Assembly (NCBI GenBank): GCA_031284025.1
Contig: JAITAR010000105.1
Coordinates: forward strand, 1-6,871
DNA: 6,871 nt
Source of the DNA: Rickettsiales bacterium
Lineage (GTDB): Bacteria > Pseudomonadota > Alphaproteobacteria > Rickettsiales > UBA1997
Reading direction: 5' to 3'
This document shows, in pieces, positions 1-6,517 of the stretch; the first letter of the stretch is position 1, and every line of letters begins with the position of its first letter. The notes under the pieces were generated by a model. That model made no database searches and was not told the DNA's origin. It saw only the letters and a program-made list of their open reading frames with translations. The position numbers and the translations under genes are program-made.

Positions 1-371
1 GCAAATTTAGCGAGGAGGGCGCAGGAGTTTTAAATTTAACGATAGATGGTGGCAGCCATCACCTGGTGGCTAGCAGTTTAAATTTGACTATGGCTCTAGA
101 TCTGGCCAATTTCAGACCATTCATATCCCTCGGTGCCAGCTATCTGCTATCCTACTCTAGTCCAGAGATCTCTGCCAGCTTTAGAGAATACTCCAGCTCG
201 GGCAAATTGAAAAGTAGAGGTACGAATGTGGGCAAACTTTCTGGCTCTGTGGCTCTGGGTCTGGGCTATCAGTTGAATAAAAATGTGTCAGTTTCTTTGG
301 GTGGCAGTTATAGTGGTGCTAGTGGCTACAGGTCATTTTCTGGAGAGATTACCTTTGGCTGTAATTTCTAA
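1..371 (+). CDS. C-terminal end of an outer-membrane beta-barrel protein, probably autotransporter-type (5' partial)
   Basis: The frame is open from base 3 to the TAA at 369-371 and enters from outside the window, so about 122 C-terminal residues are visible. An internal GTG at 66 could be mistaken for a start, but coding continues upstream of it without a stop. The segment is rich in Gly, Ser, Leu and Tyr and shows alternating polar/apolar runs of about ten residues (for example SGSVALGLGYQL and VSVSLGGSYSG) separated by short turns, as in antiparallel membrane beta strands. It ends in ITFGCNF: a final strand with C-terminal Phe, the usual recognition signal for the BAM assembly machinery. 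The pattern of a 'RPFISLGASY' strand followed by paired final hairpins resembles the autotransporter translocator domain (known family feature), which would anchor a surface passenger in the outer membrane. A porin-like or surface-antigen barrel is the alternative. The passenger cannot be seen, so the exported function is unknown. Confidence 0.6.
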   Translation, partial: KFSEEGAGVLNLTIDGGSHHLVASSLNLTMALDLANFRPFISLGASYLLSYSSPEISASFREYSSSGKLKSRGTNVGKLSGSVALGLGYQLNKNVSVSLGGSYSGASGYRSFSGEITFGCNF

Positions 372-382
372 AATTATTTATT

Positions 383-405
383 CCTTTTTCATCGGATAAA
401 AAAGG
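383..405 (+). terminator. Hairpin 12 nt after the outer-membrane gene; possible transcript 3' end
   Basis: Bases 383-392 pair with 396-405: CCTTTTT against AAAAAGG, one C-A mismatch, then AT against AT around a CGG triloop. It lies just past the stop at 371, where a terminator or 3'-end stabilising stem is expected. It lacks a T-run on the 3' side (TATATGTG follows) and the stem is mostly A-T, so intrinsic termination is uncertain. Confidence 0.35.
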
Positions 406-421
406 TATATGTGTAAAAATA

Positions 422-499
422 AGGACAAAATAGCTAGCTAGAATTTGAAGCAATCTGTTGAACAATTCCAAAGAATACACTGCTGTCCTAAAATTTTTT
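422..499 (+). terminator. Inverted repeat followed by a T-run; possible terminator or pheT leader structure
   Basis: AGGACA at 422-427 is the exact complement of TGTCCT at 484-489, and an A3-T6 tract follows at 491-499. Between the arms a second stem can form (GAATT 441-445 with AATTC 464-468, then CAA 451-453 with TTG 458-460). A stem ending next to a T-run is terminator-like, but the outer arms are 56 nt apart and only 6 bp long. It lies upstream of the best pheT promoter, so it would act on read-through from the outer-membrane gene rather than on the pheT transcript. Confidence 0.22.
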
Positions 500-532
500 C
501 TATATTAATCCTGCTTTTAGATGCTTTACAAA

Positions 533-561
533 TTGACATCTATAAAGGCGTATCCTATTGT
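533..561 (+). promoter_or_regulatory. Promoter-like pair for pheT
   Basis: TTGACA at 533-538 matches the sigma70 -35 consensus perfectly. After a 17-nt spacer, TATTGT at 556-561 matches 4 of 6 positions of the -10 box. Transcription would begin near 568, giving a leader of about 29 nt to ATG 597. This fits a pheT gene with no translation partner directly upstream. The match is by eye only. Confidence 0.45.
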
Positions 562-596
562 GCAGGTATTGTAGAGTAATGGTAGCGCTGGGCAAT

Positions 597-3017
597 ATGA
601 AAATTACGTTATCTTGGCTAAAGGAATATCTGGAGACCGATGCGACTCTTGAAGAAATATCAGCTGTCCTTAATAGGATAGGGCTGGAAGTGGAGGAGAT
701 TGTTGACAGATCAAAGGAATTAAAGGACTTCAACTGTGTAATCATAGAGGAATCTGTCAAGCATCCTGACTCTGACCATCTGCAAGTTTGTAGAGTAAGA
801 GTTAGCAACAATAGAGAGCCAATAACGGTGGTCTGTGGTGCACACAATGCTAGAGCTGGCCTTAGGACGGTGTTGGCACCGGTCGGTTCGTTGCTGCCGG
901 GAAATCCACATATGAAAGTGGAAAAGATCAGAATTAGGGGCATTGAGAGCAATGGAATGCTCTGTTCGGAAAAAGAATTGGGCCTCGGGGAGGAGCACGA
1001 TGGCATAGTGGAATTAGATAAAAATACTGTACTGTCCACGAATGTTGCCGATATTTTCCATTTGTCGGACCCTCTGGTGGAAATTTCCATAACACCGAAT
1101 CGAGGTGATTGTCTAGGGGTATATGGCATAGCACGGGATCTATCAGCTGCCAATGTTGGTAAATTGAAGAAATTGGGTAACTTCAGAGTAACAGAAACTA
1201 AAAACAATACCCACAGCATTACCGTCAGTGATAGAAATTGCCCTCTATTTGCCTTCAGAGAGGTGACGGGTCTTAAAAATTGTAAGTCTCCCGAATGGCT
1301 AAAAAGTAGACTGGAGTCGATAGGCCTCAAATCTAGAAATGCGCTGGTAGATATAGGCAACTACATAATGTTTTCCTTCAACAGGCCTATGCATTTCTAT
1401 GATATGGCAAAGATAGAAGGAAATCTGGTCGTTAGAGCTTCTGAGAAGGATGAAGAATTTGTAGATCTATTTGGCAATAATCATAAGTTGCCCGCTGGTG
1501 CCTCCGTGATATGTGATGAGAAAAAAATTCTGTGTCTTGGTGGTATAATTGGTTCTAGTAGCAGTAGTATCGATGAGAACACTAGGGATGTCCTCATAGA
1601 ATCGGCTGTTTTTGATCCTATCAATACGGCAGCCACCGGAAGGTTTCTAAATCTACAGACCGATGCCCGTTACAGGTTCGAAAGGGGAAGTGACTGTGGT
1701 ATGATAAATTTTTCTCTTGACTACGCTAGTCGACTAGTGGAAGAGATCTGTGGGGGTAACTTTAGCAACATAGTTAGCTATGAGCGGAATGGCTACCGAG
1801 AATCGGAGACTAGGAACATACGGCTAAACTTTGATGGTGTGGAAAAGAGACTTGGTCTGAAAATAGACAGAAAAATCATAGTGAAAATTCTAAAGGCTCT
1901 GGGCTACGGCGTGTCTAGCACAAAAGATTTTATGAATCTTACAGTTCCGTCCCATAGAACTAGCATCGAATGTGCAGAGGATGTCATTGATGACATTATA
2001 AGGATATATGGCTATGAAAACCTTAGGGATGGTGACTTTATGGATGCAAATGTCTATGAGAAAAAAGACAATCTGTTCCACAAGAAATTTGAAGAAAGTT
2101 TACATAGGGTTAGAAAAAAACTGGTTAGTGATGGTCTGGTGGAACTAATAACCTATTCATTCACCAATAGAGAAGATTCAAGTTATTTTTCTGAACTAAA
2201 AGATGAACTTGACCTCATAAATCCAATTACCTCTGATTTTTCTCACATGAGACAAAATATGTTGCCGAATATGCTAAATGCTCTGGTTAAAAATGGGAAT
2301 AGAGGCTATTACGATTTATCATTCTTTGAAATAGGACATGTCTACAATAGCTGTGCCATAGATAATGAAAATACAATTATCTGCGGGGTGAGATATGGAA
2401 AGTGTGGGGTAGCCGATTTCTATGGCGAGTCGAGATATTTTGATATTTTCGATGCAAAGGGAAATATGCTAGATATAGCTGCTATATTTGGCTTTAACGT
2501 TGATGGGTTATCTGTCGGTGATGACACTCCAAAGTACTATCATCCCGGCAGAAGTGGCACCATTTTGTTCGGCAAAACAGTCCTAGGATATTTCGGTGAG
2601 CTACATCCGGCCGTAGTGGCAAAGTTTGCTCTAAAAAATAGGCCCATAGTATTTGAATTTTTTGTTGACAATGTGCCGAAGAAATTAGTGGTAGAGGCTA
2701 ATTTGGATCGCGGTGAACTCGTAGCAAATGATCTGCAGTCGGTAAAAAGGGATTTATCCTTTATAGTTGATGATGACAGAAGGGTAGGAGATATTCTGAA
2801 AGATGTACGGGAAATTAATAGAGCTACGGTAGCTAGAGTATATCTATTTGATGTTTATCGTCAGGATGGTAAAAAGTCTATAGGAATAACGTTGGAAATA
2901 CAACCCCATGGTAGAGCAATGGAGGGAGAGGAGATAGATGCTCTATGCGGCAGAGTAGTGGATTTTGTGTCGAAAAAATATGGAGGAGTGCTGAGAGACG
3001 GAAGCGTTGGCCATTAG
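597..3017 (+). CDS. pheT: Phenylalanine--tRNA ligase beta subunit (EC 6.1.1.20)
   Basis: This is the beta subunit of the cytoplasmic alpha2-beta2 enzyme that charges tRNA-Phe with phenylalanine. I start it at ATG 597 because the product then opens MKITLSWLKEYL, as the family does, and is 806 residues, the usual length of about 800. TTG 558 and ATG 579 are in frame but add non-family residues. Domains in order: B1; the EMAP/OB-type tRNA-binding region (about 45-155, with HPDSDHLQV at 56-64); B3/B4 editing module (about 210-390); B5 (about 405-478, with EDVIDDIIRIYGY at 461-473); the catalytic-core-like region (about 490-690); and the FDX-ACB anticodon-binding domain (about 713-806, with SVKRDLSF and FDVYR). 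Likely editing residues are present: H266, E335, T355 and A357 (family knowledge, aligned by eye), so hydrolysis of Tyr-tRNA-Phe should be intact. A serine run, GSSSSS at 319-324, replaces a glycine-rich turn. pheS is not adjacent. Confidence 0.96.
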   Translation: MKITLSWLKEYLETDATLEEISAVLNRIGLEVEEIVDRSKELKDFNCVIIEESVKHPDSDHLQVCRVRVSNNREPITVVCGAHNARAGLRTVLAPVGSLLPGNPHMKVEKIRIRGIESNGMLCSEKELGLGEEHDGIVELDKNTVLSTNVADIFHLSDPLVEISITPNRGDCLGVYGIARDLSAANVGKLKKLGNFRVTETKNNTHSITVSDRNCPLFAFREVTGLKNCKSPEWLKSRLESIGLKSRNALVDIGNYIMFSFNRPMHFYDMAKIEGNLVVRASEKDEEFVDLFGNNHKLPAGASVICDEKKILCLGGIIGSSSSSIDENTRDVLIESAVFDPINTAATGRFLNLQTDARYRFERGSDCGMINFSLDYASRLVEEICGGNFSNIVSYERNGYRESETRNIRLNFDGVEKRLGLKIDRKIIVKILKALGYGVSSTKDFMNLTVPSHRTSIECAEDVIDDIIRIYGYENLRDGDFMDANVYEKKDNLFHKKFEESLHRVRKKLVSDGLVELITYSFTNREDSSYFSELKDELDLINPITSDFSHMRQNMLPNMLNALVKNGNRGYYDLSFFEIGHVYNSCAIDNENTIICGVRYGKCGVADFYGESRYFDIFDAKGNMLDIAAIFGFNVDGLSVGDDTPKYYHPGRSGTILFGKTVLGYFGELHPAVVAKFALKNRPIVFEFFVDNVPKKLVVEANLDRGELVANDLQSVKRDLSFIVDDDRRVGDILKDVREINRATVARVYLFDVYRQDGKKSIGITLEIQPHGRAMEGEEIDALCGRVVDFVSKKYGGVLRDGSVGH

Positions 3018-3038
3018 GTTTCTCCGGGTGTTGGCCAT
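3006..3038 (+). repeat. Short direct repeat GTTGGCCAT x2 across the pheT stop codon
   Basis: GTTGGCCAT occurs at 3006-3014 (the last codons of pheT) and again at 3030-3038, a 24-nt period. Both copies are followed by similar TAGG-containing bases. The core TGGCCA is palindromic. It could be a small tandem duplication that moved or extended the pheT end; chance is possible for nine bases so close together but not likely. Confidence 0.5.
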
Positions 3039-3058
3039 ATAGGCTAGGTTAGCTAGTG

Positions 3059-3089
3059 TTGATTTTTTTGTTAGATGGTGCTTTACAAT
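3059..3089 (+). promoter_or_regulatory. Weak promoter-like pair upstream of recG
   Basis: TTGATT at 3059-3064 (4 of 6) and TACAAT at 3084-3089 (5 of 6) are separated by 19 nt, longer than the ideal 17. Initiation near 3096 would leave a leader of about 18 nt before ATG 3114. The overlapping stretch TTAGATG...CTTTACAA also occurs upstream of pheT. Without a terminator after pheT, recG may also be reached by read-through. Confidence 0.25.
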
Positions 3090-3113
3090 TTCTAGCGAGA
3101 ATTGTTGCTGGTG

Positions 3114-5219
3114 ATGAGGTCTAGTAGGCTTAATTTTCTGTTTTCGGATGTTTCTGGACTACCTGGTATTGGAAGTAGGAAATCTCAGGTCTATAAGAAA
3201 TTGTTGGCGAAAAAAAATGGGATTTCGGGTGAGGATGGTGGCAGAATGTTGGATCTGTTGTTCCATAGACCAGAGAAAATTTTAGAAAGAAAAATTGTAA
3301 AAAATACGAAGGAAATAGATAATTCAGATATAATTATTGCCGAAGTTGAGGTTTTAGCGTATAATCCTCCGAGAACTGGAAAACAGCCCTATACGGTAAC
3401 TTGCTATCTGGGCAATAATTTTGTTTCGATAGTCTTCTATAAATATTTTGAGAATTACATAGGTAGTAAGCTAAAAATAGGTTCAAAGGTATTTGTGAGT
3501 GGTAGGGTGGAATTGTATAATTCTCAGGTACAGATAGTTCATCCAGATTACATCGGCGAAAACATGGATCAAATTCCTGTGTTGGAACCAATTTATCCGC
3601 TAACTAGTGGTCTGCTGAACAGAGAGGTTATTAAAAACGTTGCCCACGTCATAGATAATACTCCAGATCTGACGGAATGGCTGGACGCTGATTTACTTAG
3701 ATCTCGTGGATGGTTGAGTTGGAGAGATAGTCTGTGTAATTTACATAGACCCGGAAAGCTGTTCGATGTGAAAAATTGTCCCTACATAGAAAGACTGGCA
3801 TTTGATGAGCTATTGGCCCAGCAGATAGCCATATCTGTTGTAAAGAATAATAGTGTTAGGGAATCTACTAAGGCTATCCCAATAAATTCAGATAGAAGAC
3901 TGAAGAATAAATTTTTGAATGAAGTGCTTCAGTTTAAACTAACCGAGGATCAAATTAGAGCTATAGATGAAATAGAAAATGACACGTTTTCCAGCAGGCG
4001 TATGCTGAGATTGTTGCAGGGTGATGTTGGCAGTGGAAAAACGGTGGTGGCGTTCACAGCTATGCTGAATTACGTAGAAAATTCTGGCCAATGTGTTATT
4101 ATGGCGCCGACAACTATTCTGGCGGCACAGCATTTTGATAATATGGGTATTCTGTGTCAAAGACTGGGAATAGAGATAGAATTATTGACTAGCAGTACAA
4201 GCAGTAGTAAAAGAAAAAAAATTCTAGAGAGACTGAAAGGTGGAAATATAGGCATATTGGTTGGGACGCATGCTCTAATAGGTGAAGACATTGAATTTAA
4301 AAATCTTAGTTTTTCTGTCATAGATGAACAGCATAGATTTGGTGTAAAGCAGCGGCTTATGCTTATAGGAAAAGGTAAAAGTATGGACATTTTGACTATG
4401 ACGGCTACTCCCATTCCCAGAACACTTGCTCTGACTCTTTATAGTGATATGGATCTATCTGTCATTGGTACGAAGCCAATTGATAGAAAAAAAGTAATTA
4501 CTGTGCTGATCAGTAATAAAAAGTATTCGGAGCTGATTTCCAGAATGAAAAATAGAATCGATATGAACGAGAAAATCTATTGGGTGTGTCCTATGGTGGA
4601 AGAAAACGAGCAGTCCTATCTGGTAGATGTAAAAACTAAGTATAGAGAGTTCTGTGATATCTTTGGAGAGGAAAATGTGGCTTTTATACATGGGAAAATG
4701 TCAGAGAAAGAAAAAGATTCTGCTATGGAAAGTTTCTGCAGCGATAACAGCAAAAAGATACTAGTTTCCACAACTGTAATTGAGGTCGGCGTGGACGTTC
4801 GAGATGCGACGGTGATAATAATTGAACATCCCGAAAGATTTGGGCTATCACAGCTACATCAACTTAGAGGTAGGGTAGGGCGAGGGGACAAACAATCCTA
4901 TTGTCTACTGTTGTACTATGGAGAAAGATGCTCTCAGCATGCTCTTAAAAGACTAAACATAATACGTAACATAGATGATGGTTTTGCTATAGCCGAACAG
5001 GATTTAAAAATGAGAGGAATAGGTGAAGTCATGGGAAATAGGCAGAGTGGTTCCCATAGCTATTTTTTTGCTGACTTCTATAGAGATTTTAGTCTGTTAG
5101 AAAAAGCTGTGCGCTACGCCGAGGACATAACCGCAAATAACAGAGTTGAAATGTACAGTGATCTTCTCCATTTATTTGGCTATGCTAACTATCTAAATGG
5201 TGGTGAAATTTTAAACTAG
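3114..5219 (+). CDS. recG: ATP-dependent DNA helicase RecG
   Basis: RecG is a monomeric superfamily 2 translocase that binds three-way junctions, regresses stalled forks and processes Holliday junctions and R-loops. From ATG 3114 the product is 701 residues (E. coli 693) and opens MRSSRLNFLF, then SGLPGIG, as relatives do; TTG 3102 and TTG 3105 are in-frame alternatives adding a few residues. Visible parts: N-terminal helix-hairpin-helix-like LPGIG region (16-20); wedge/OB domain (about 60-150); Walker A GDVGSGKT (303-310); motif Ia APTTILAAQH (331-340); GTHALIG (384-390); Walker B box DEQH (404-407); motif III TATPIPRTLAL (430-440); motif V STTVIEVGVDV (552-562); motif VI QLRGRVGR (583-590); and the C-terminal TRG region (about 624-646, ending GNRQSG). 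No key motif is missing. The segment after motif Ia is unusually serine-rich (SSTSSSK, 360-366). It stands between pheT and the division genes with spacers on both sides, so it may be its own unit. Confidence 0.97.
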   Translation: MRSSRLNFLFSDVSGLPGIGSRKSQVYKKLLAKKNGISGEDGGRMLDLLFHRPEKILERKIVKNTKEIDNSDIIIAEVEVLAYNPPRTGKQPYTVTCYLGNNFVSIVFYKYFENYIGSKLKIGSKVFVSGRVELYNSQVQIVHPDYIGENMDQIPVLEPIYPLTSGLLNREVIKNVAHVIDNTPDLTEWLDADLLRSRGWLSWRDSLCNLHRPGKLFDVKNCPYIERLAFDELLAQQIAISVVKNNSVRESTKAIPINSDRRLKNKFLNEVLQFKLTEDQIRAIDEIENDTFSSRRMLRLLQGDVGSGKTVVAFTAMLNYVENSGQCVIMAPTTILAAQHFDNMGILCQRLGIEIELLTSSTSSSKRKKILERLKGGNIGILVGTHALIGEDIEFKNLSFSVIDEQHRFGVKQRLMLIGKGKSMDILTMTATPIPRTLALTLYSDMDLSVIGTKPIDRKKVITVLISNKKYSELISRMKNRIDMNEKIYWVCPMVEENEQSYLVDVKTKYREFCDIFGEENVAFIHGKMSEKEKDSAMESFCSDNSKKILVSTTVIEVGVDVRDATVIIIEHPERFGLSQLHQLRGRVGRGDKQSYCLLLYYGERCSQHALKRLNIIRNIDDGFAIAEQDLKMRGIGEVMGNRQSGSHSYFFADFYRDFSLLEKAVRYAEDITANNRVEMYSDLLHLFGYANYLNGGEILN

Positions 5220-5341
5220 GTTTTGCTAGTTGCCATAGTGTGACCACAGTCGGTCAAGATTAGAGAAGCTATTGGCCTCTAGCCTATTGAAGTAGAAGTG
5301 GCTGTAGATTTAGATAACTCACCGTTTAGTCTGAAATTTTG

Positions 5342-5369
5342 TTGATAGTCAATGGTCGGGCGGTATACC
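5342..5369 (+). promoter_or_regulatory. Candidate promoter for the SPOR-ftsB-dnaG run
   Basis: TTGATA at 5342-5347 (5 of 6) and TATACC at 5364-5369 (4 of 6) are 16 nt apart; initiation near 5376 would give a leader of about 38 nt to ATG 5414. A second pair scores equally: TTGATT 5387-5392 and TACAAT 5410-5415 with a 17-nt spacer, which would overlap ATG 5414 and favour ATG 5441. At least one promoter is expected in this 194-nt gap, but I cannot choose firmly. Confidence 0.28.
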
Positions 5370-5413
5370 TGGCCGAAAACAAGTCCTTGATTTTAAACGT
5401 AAATTGCTATACA

Positions 5414-6181
5414 ATGGACCGTGCTAATTTTGCCAAATCGATGATCTTGCCGGAAAAATTCAGTAAAAATGGTGTGTTGGCCACTCTCATGTGGATTTCC
5501 ATTATTTTATTTCTCCTGATCGTCTATAGATCCTATGGGATTGTAGATGCAGCGCTGGATATTAGTCATCTGCCATTGATAGAGAGCGAATCTAAGATCA
5601 TAAAATTCAAATCCATATCTAAAAACACTAGCGCTAGGCAAAATGAATTTTACAGTAATTTGAATAAAAGTAATATTGATGATACGAGAATAAATTTTGC
5701 AAAAAATGTCGGTGATGTGAGGGCTGAATCCTCCAGTAAACTAATACTTGACAGAAAAATCAGGTATGTTGCGGAAGAATCTCTTTTAGAAGATAAAAGA
5801 AAGGAGGATTATGCTGTAAAAAATATGGAAACGGGAGGGAAAAAAAGAATTGCAGATGCTCTATTTGAAAAATATTTTTCCGGATTTCGTAGTAGGGCAA
5901 AAGCTGTGGAGAAAAACAGCGGTGGGAATTATAGGGTACAGGTAGTCGCATTGAAAAATAGGCAGCAAACTGCCAACTATGTGAATAGCTTCAGAAAATC
6001 CTATAGTGATCTGTTAAAAAATCTTAGTATATTTATCGATGAGTTGAATCTTGAAGAAAAGGGAATATTCTATCGGGTACAGATTGGCGAATTTGGTACA
6101 AAGAGTGAAGCCTATGGTTTTTGTGAAGCGTATCTGAAGAGAAGTAGTGGGGCTGTGACAAATTGCGTGCTGGTGAGGTAG
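5414..6181 (+). CDS. SPOR-domain bitopic inner-membrane protein, likely a septal peptidoglycan-binding division protein
   Basis: SPOR domains bind glycan strands stripped of stem peptides and thereby collect at the division septum (family knowledge, as in FtsN, DamX and DedD). With ATG 5414 the product is 255 residues: a short basic N-terminus, one membrane segment at about 21-38 (VLATLMWISIILFLLIVY), a long charged, low-complexity linker of about 130 residues, and a C-terminal SPOR domain at about 172-255. The domain shows its two signature strands, YRVQVVALKN (173-182) and FYRVQIGEF (220-228), each followed by a helix. Lysines before the membrane segment suggest the N-terminus is cytoplasmic and the SPOR domain periplasmic. 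Two cysteines (237, 251) lie in the periplasmic part and might pair. The start is uncertain: TTG 5339 extends it by 25 residues and ATG 5441 shortens it by nine; none has a clear Shine-Dalgarno. Its stop abuts the next gene. The layout is FtsN-like, but I do not assign that name. Confidence 0.82.
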   Translation: MDRANFAKSMILPEKFSKNGVLATLMWISIILFLLIVYRSYGIVDAALDISHLPLIESESKIIKFKSISKNTSARQNEFYSNLNKSNIDDTRINFAKNVGDVRAESSSKLILDRKIRYVAEESLLEDKRKEDYAVKNMETGGKKRIADALFEKYFSGFRSRAKAVEKNSGGNYRVQVVALKNRQQTANYVNSFRKSYSDLLKNLSIFIDELNLEEKGIFYRVQIGEFGTKSEAYGFCEAYLKRSSGAVTNCVLVR

Positions 6182-6493
6182 ATGAAAATTAGGAATGGCA
6201 AATCGATCCTTGGGCAGATAGCTAGGATCAGTTTTGATGTGTTTCTTACTCTGTATTTAATACATCATATTCTAGGCGGTAAATATGGCCTGTTTGCCCA
6301 GCGAAATATGGGTGTTCGACTGTTGAAGGGTGAAAATATGGCTAAAAAGATGGAAAGTAATATCAAAAAAAAACGTAACAGGGTTGAGAGACTGAAGAAG
6401 AATAATTTAGATTTGGATCTGTTCGAAGAGGAAATTAGGAAAAACGTTGGCATCATAGGCAGCGACGAGATAGTGGTTATTATTGATAACTGA
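6182..6493 (+). CDS. Septum formation initiator family protein (FtsB/DivIC-like)
   Basis: FtsB/DivIC proteins are small bitopic divisome components that, with FtsL and FtsQ, regulate septal peptidoglycan synthesis by FtsWI. This 103-residue product has the family plan: a short basic N-terminus, one membrane segment at about 12-32, the post-membrane glycine-rich GGKYGLF (32-38), a lysine-rich coiled-coil stretch (about 45-78), and the conserved end with an acidic helix FEEEIRKNVGI (81-91) followed by DEIVVII (95-101). Length is normal. ATG 6182 directly follows the TAG of the SPOR gene with no spacer, and GAGG at 6175-6178 inside that gene's end can serve as ribosome site, so the two are probably translationally coupled. 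ftsB in alphaproteobacteria is often found near eno or pdhA; here it sits between a SPOR gene and dnaG. Assignment to the family is firm; orthology to ftsB rather than another family member is inferred. Confidence 0.85.
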   Translation: MKIRNGKSILGQIARISFDVFLTLYLIHHILGGKYGLFAQRNMGVRLLKGENMAKKMESNIKKKRNRVERLKKNNLDLDLFEEEIRKNVGIIGSDEIVVIIDN

Positions 6494-6508
6494 ATTTGGA
6501 AACAAAGC

Positions 6509-6514
6509 GAGGAG
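6509..6514 (+). promoter_or_regulatory. Strong Shine-Dalgarno of dnaG, closely spaced
   Basis: GAGGAG ends 3 nt before ATG 6518, a shorter gap than the usual 5-9. It is the clearest ribosome site in the window and fixes the dnaG start, since no other start codon lies in frame between the TGA at 6491-6493 and ATG 6518. The ftsB-like gene has the same short spacing (GAGG, 3 nt, ATG). Confidence 0.6.
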
Positions 6515-6517
6515 TGG

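Noticed and set aside
409..441. Ten-codon frame (MCKNKDKIAS) after AAAAAAGG, possible pheT leader peptide
   Set aside because: It contains no phenylalanine codon, so it cannot sense Phe-tRNA charging in the manner of the known leader, and it lies upstream of the likely promoter.
558..596. Upstream extension of PheT from TTG 558 or ATG 579
   Set aside because: TTG 558 falls within the -10 box of the best promoter, and the extra residues are not part of the family N-terminus; ATG 597 gives MKITLSWL.
500..1360. Open reading frame of 286 codons on the minus strand across the 5' part of pheT
   Set aside because: It lies entirely opposite a well-conserved gene, its translation is Ser/Leu-rich with no recognisable domain, and its composition is what the complement of pheT codons gives.
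3031..3069. Terminator after pheT using TTGGCC/GGCTAG and the T-run at 3063-3069
   Set aside because: The stem relies on wobble pairs and ends about 15 nt before the T-run, so it does not fit an intrinsic terminator.
5220..5338. Possible small RNA or tRNA between recG and the SPOR gene
   Set aside because: No T-loop or cloverleaf can be formed; only a 5-bp stem (TGACC 5241-5245 with GGTCA 5252-5256) and a CTATTG repeat are visible, too weak to call.
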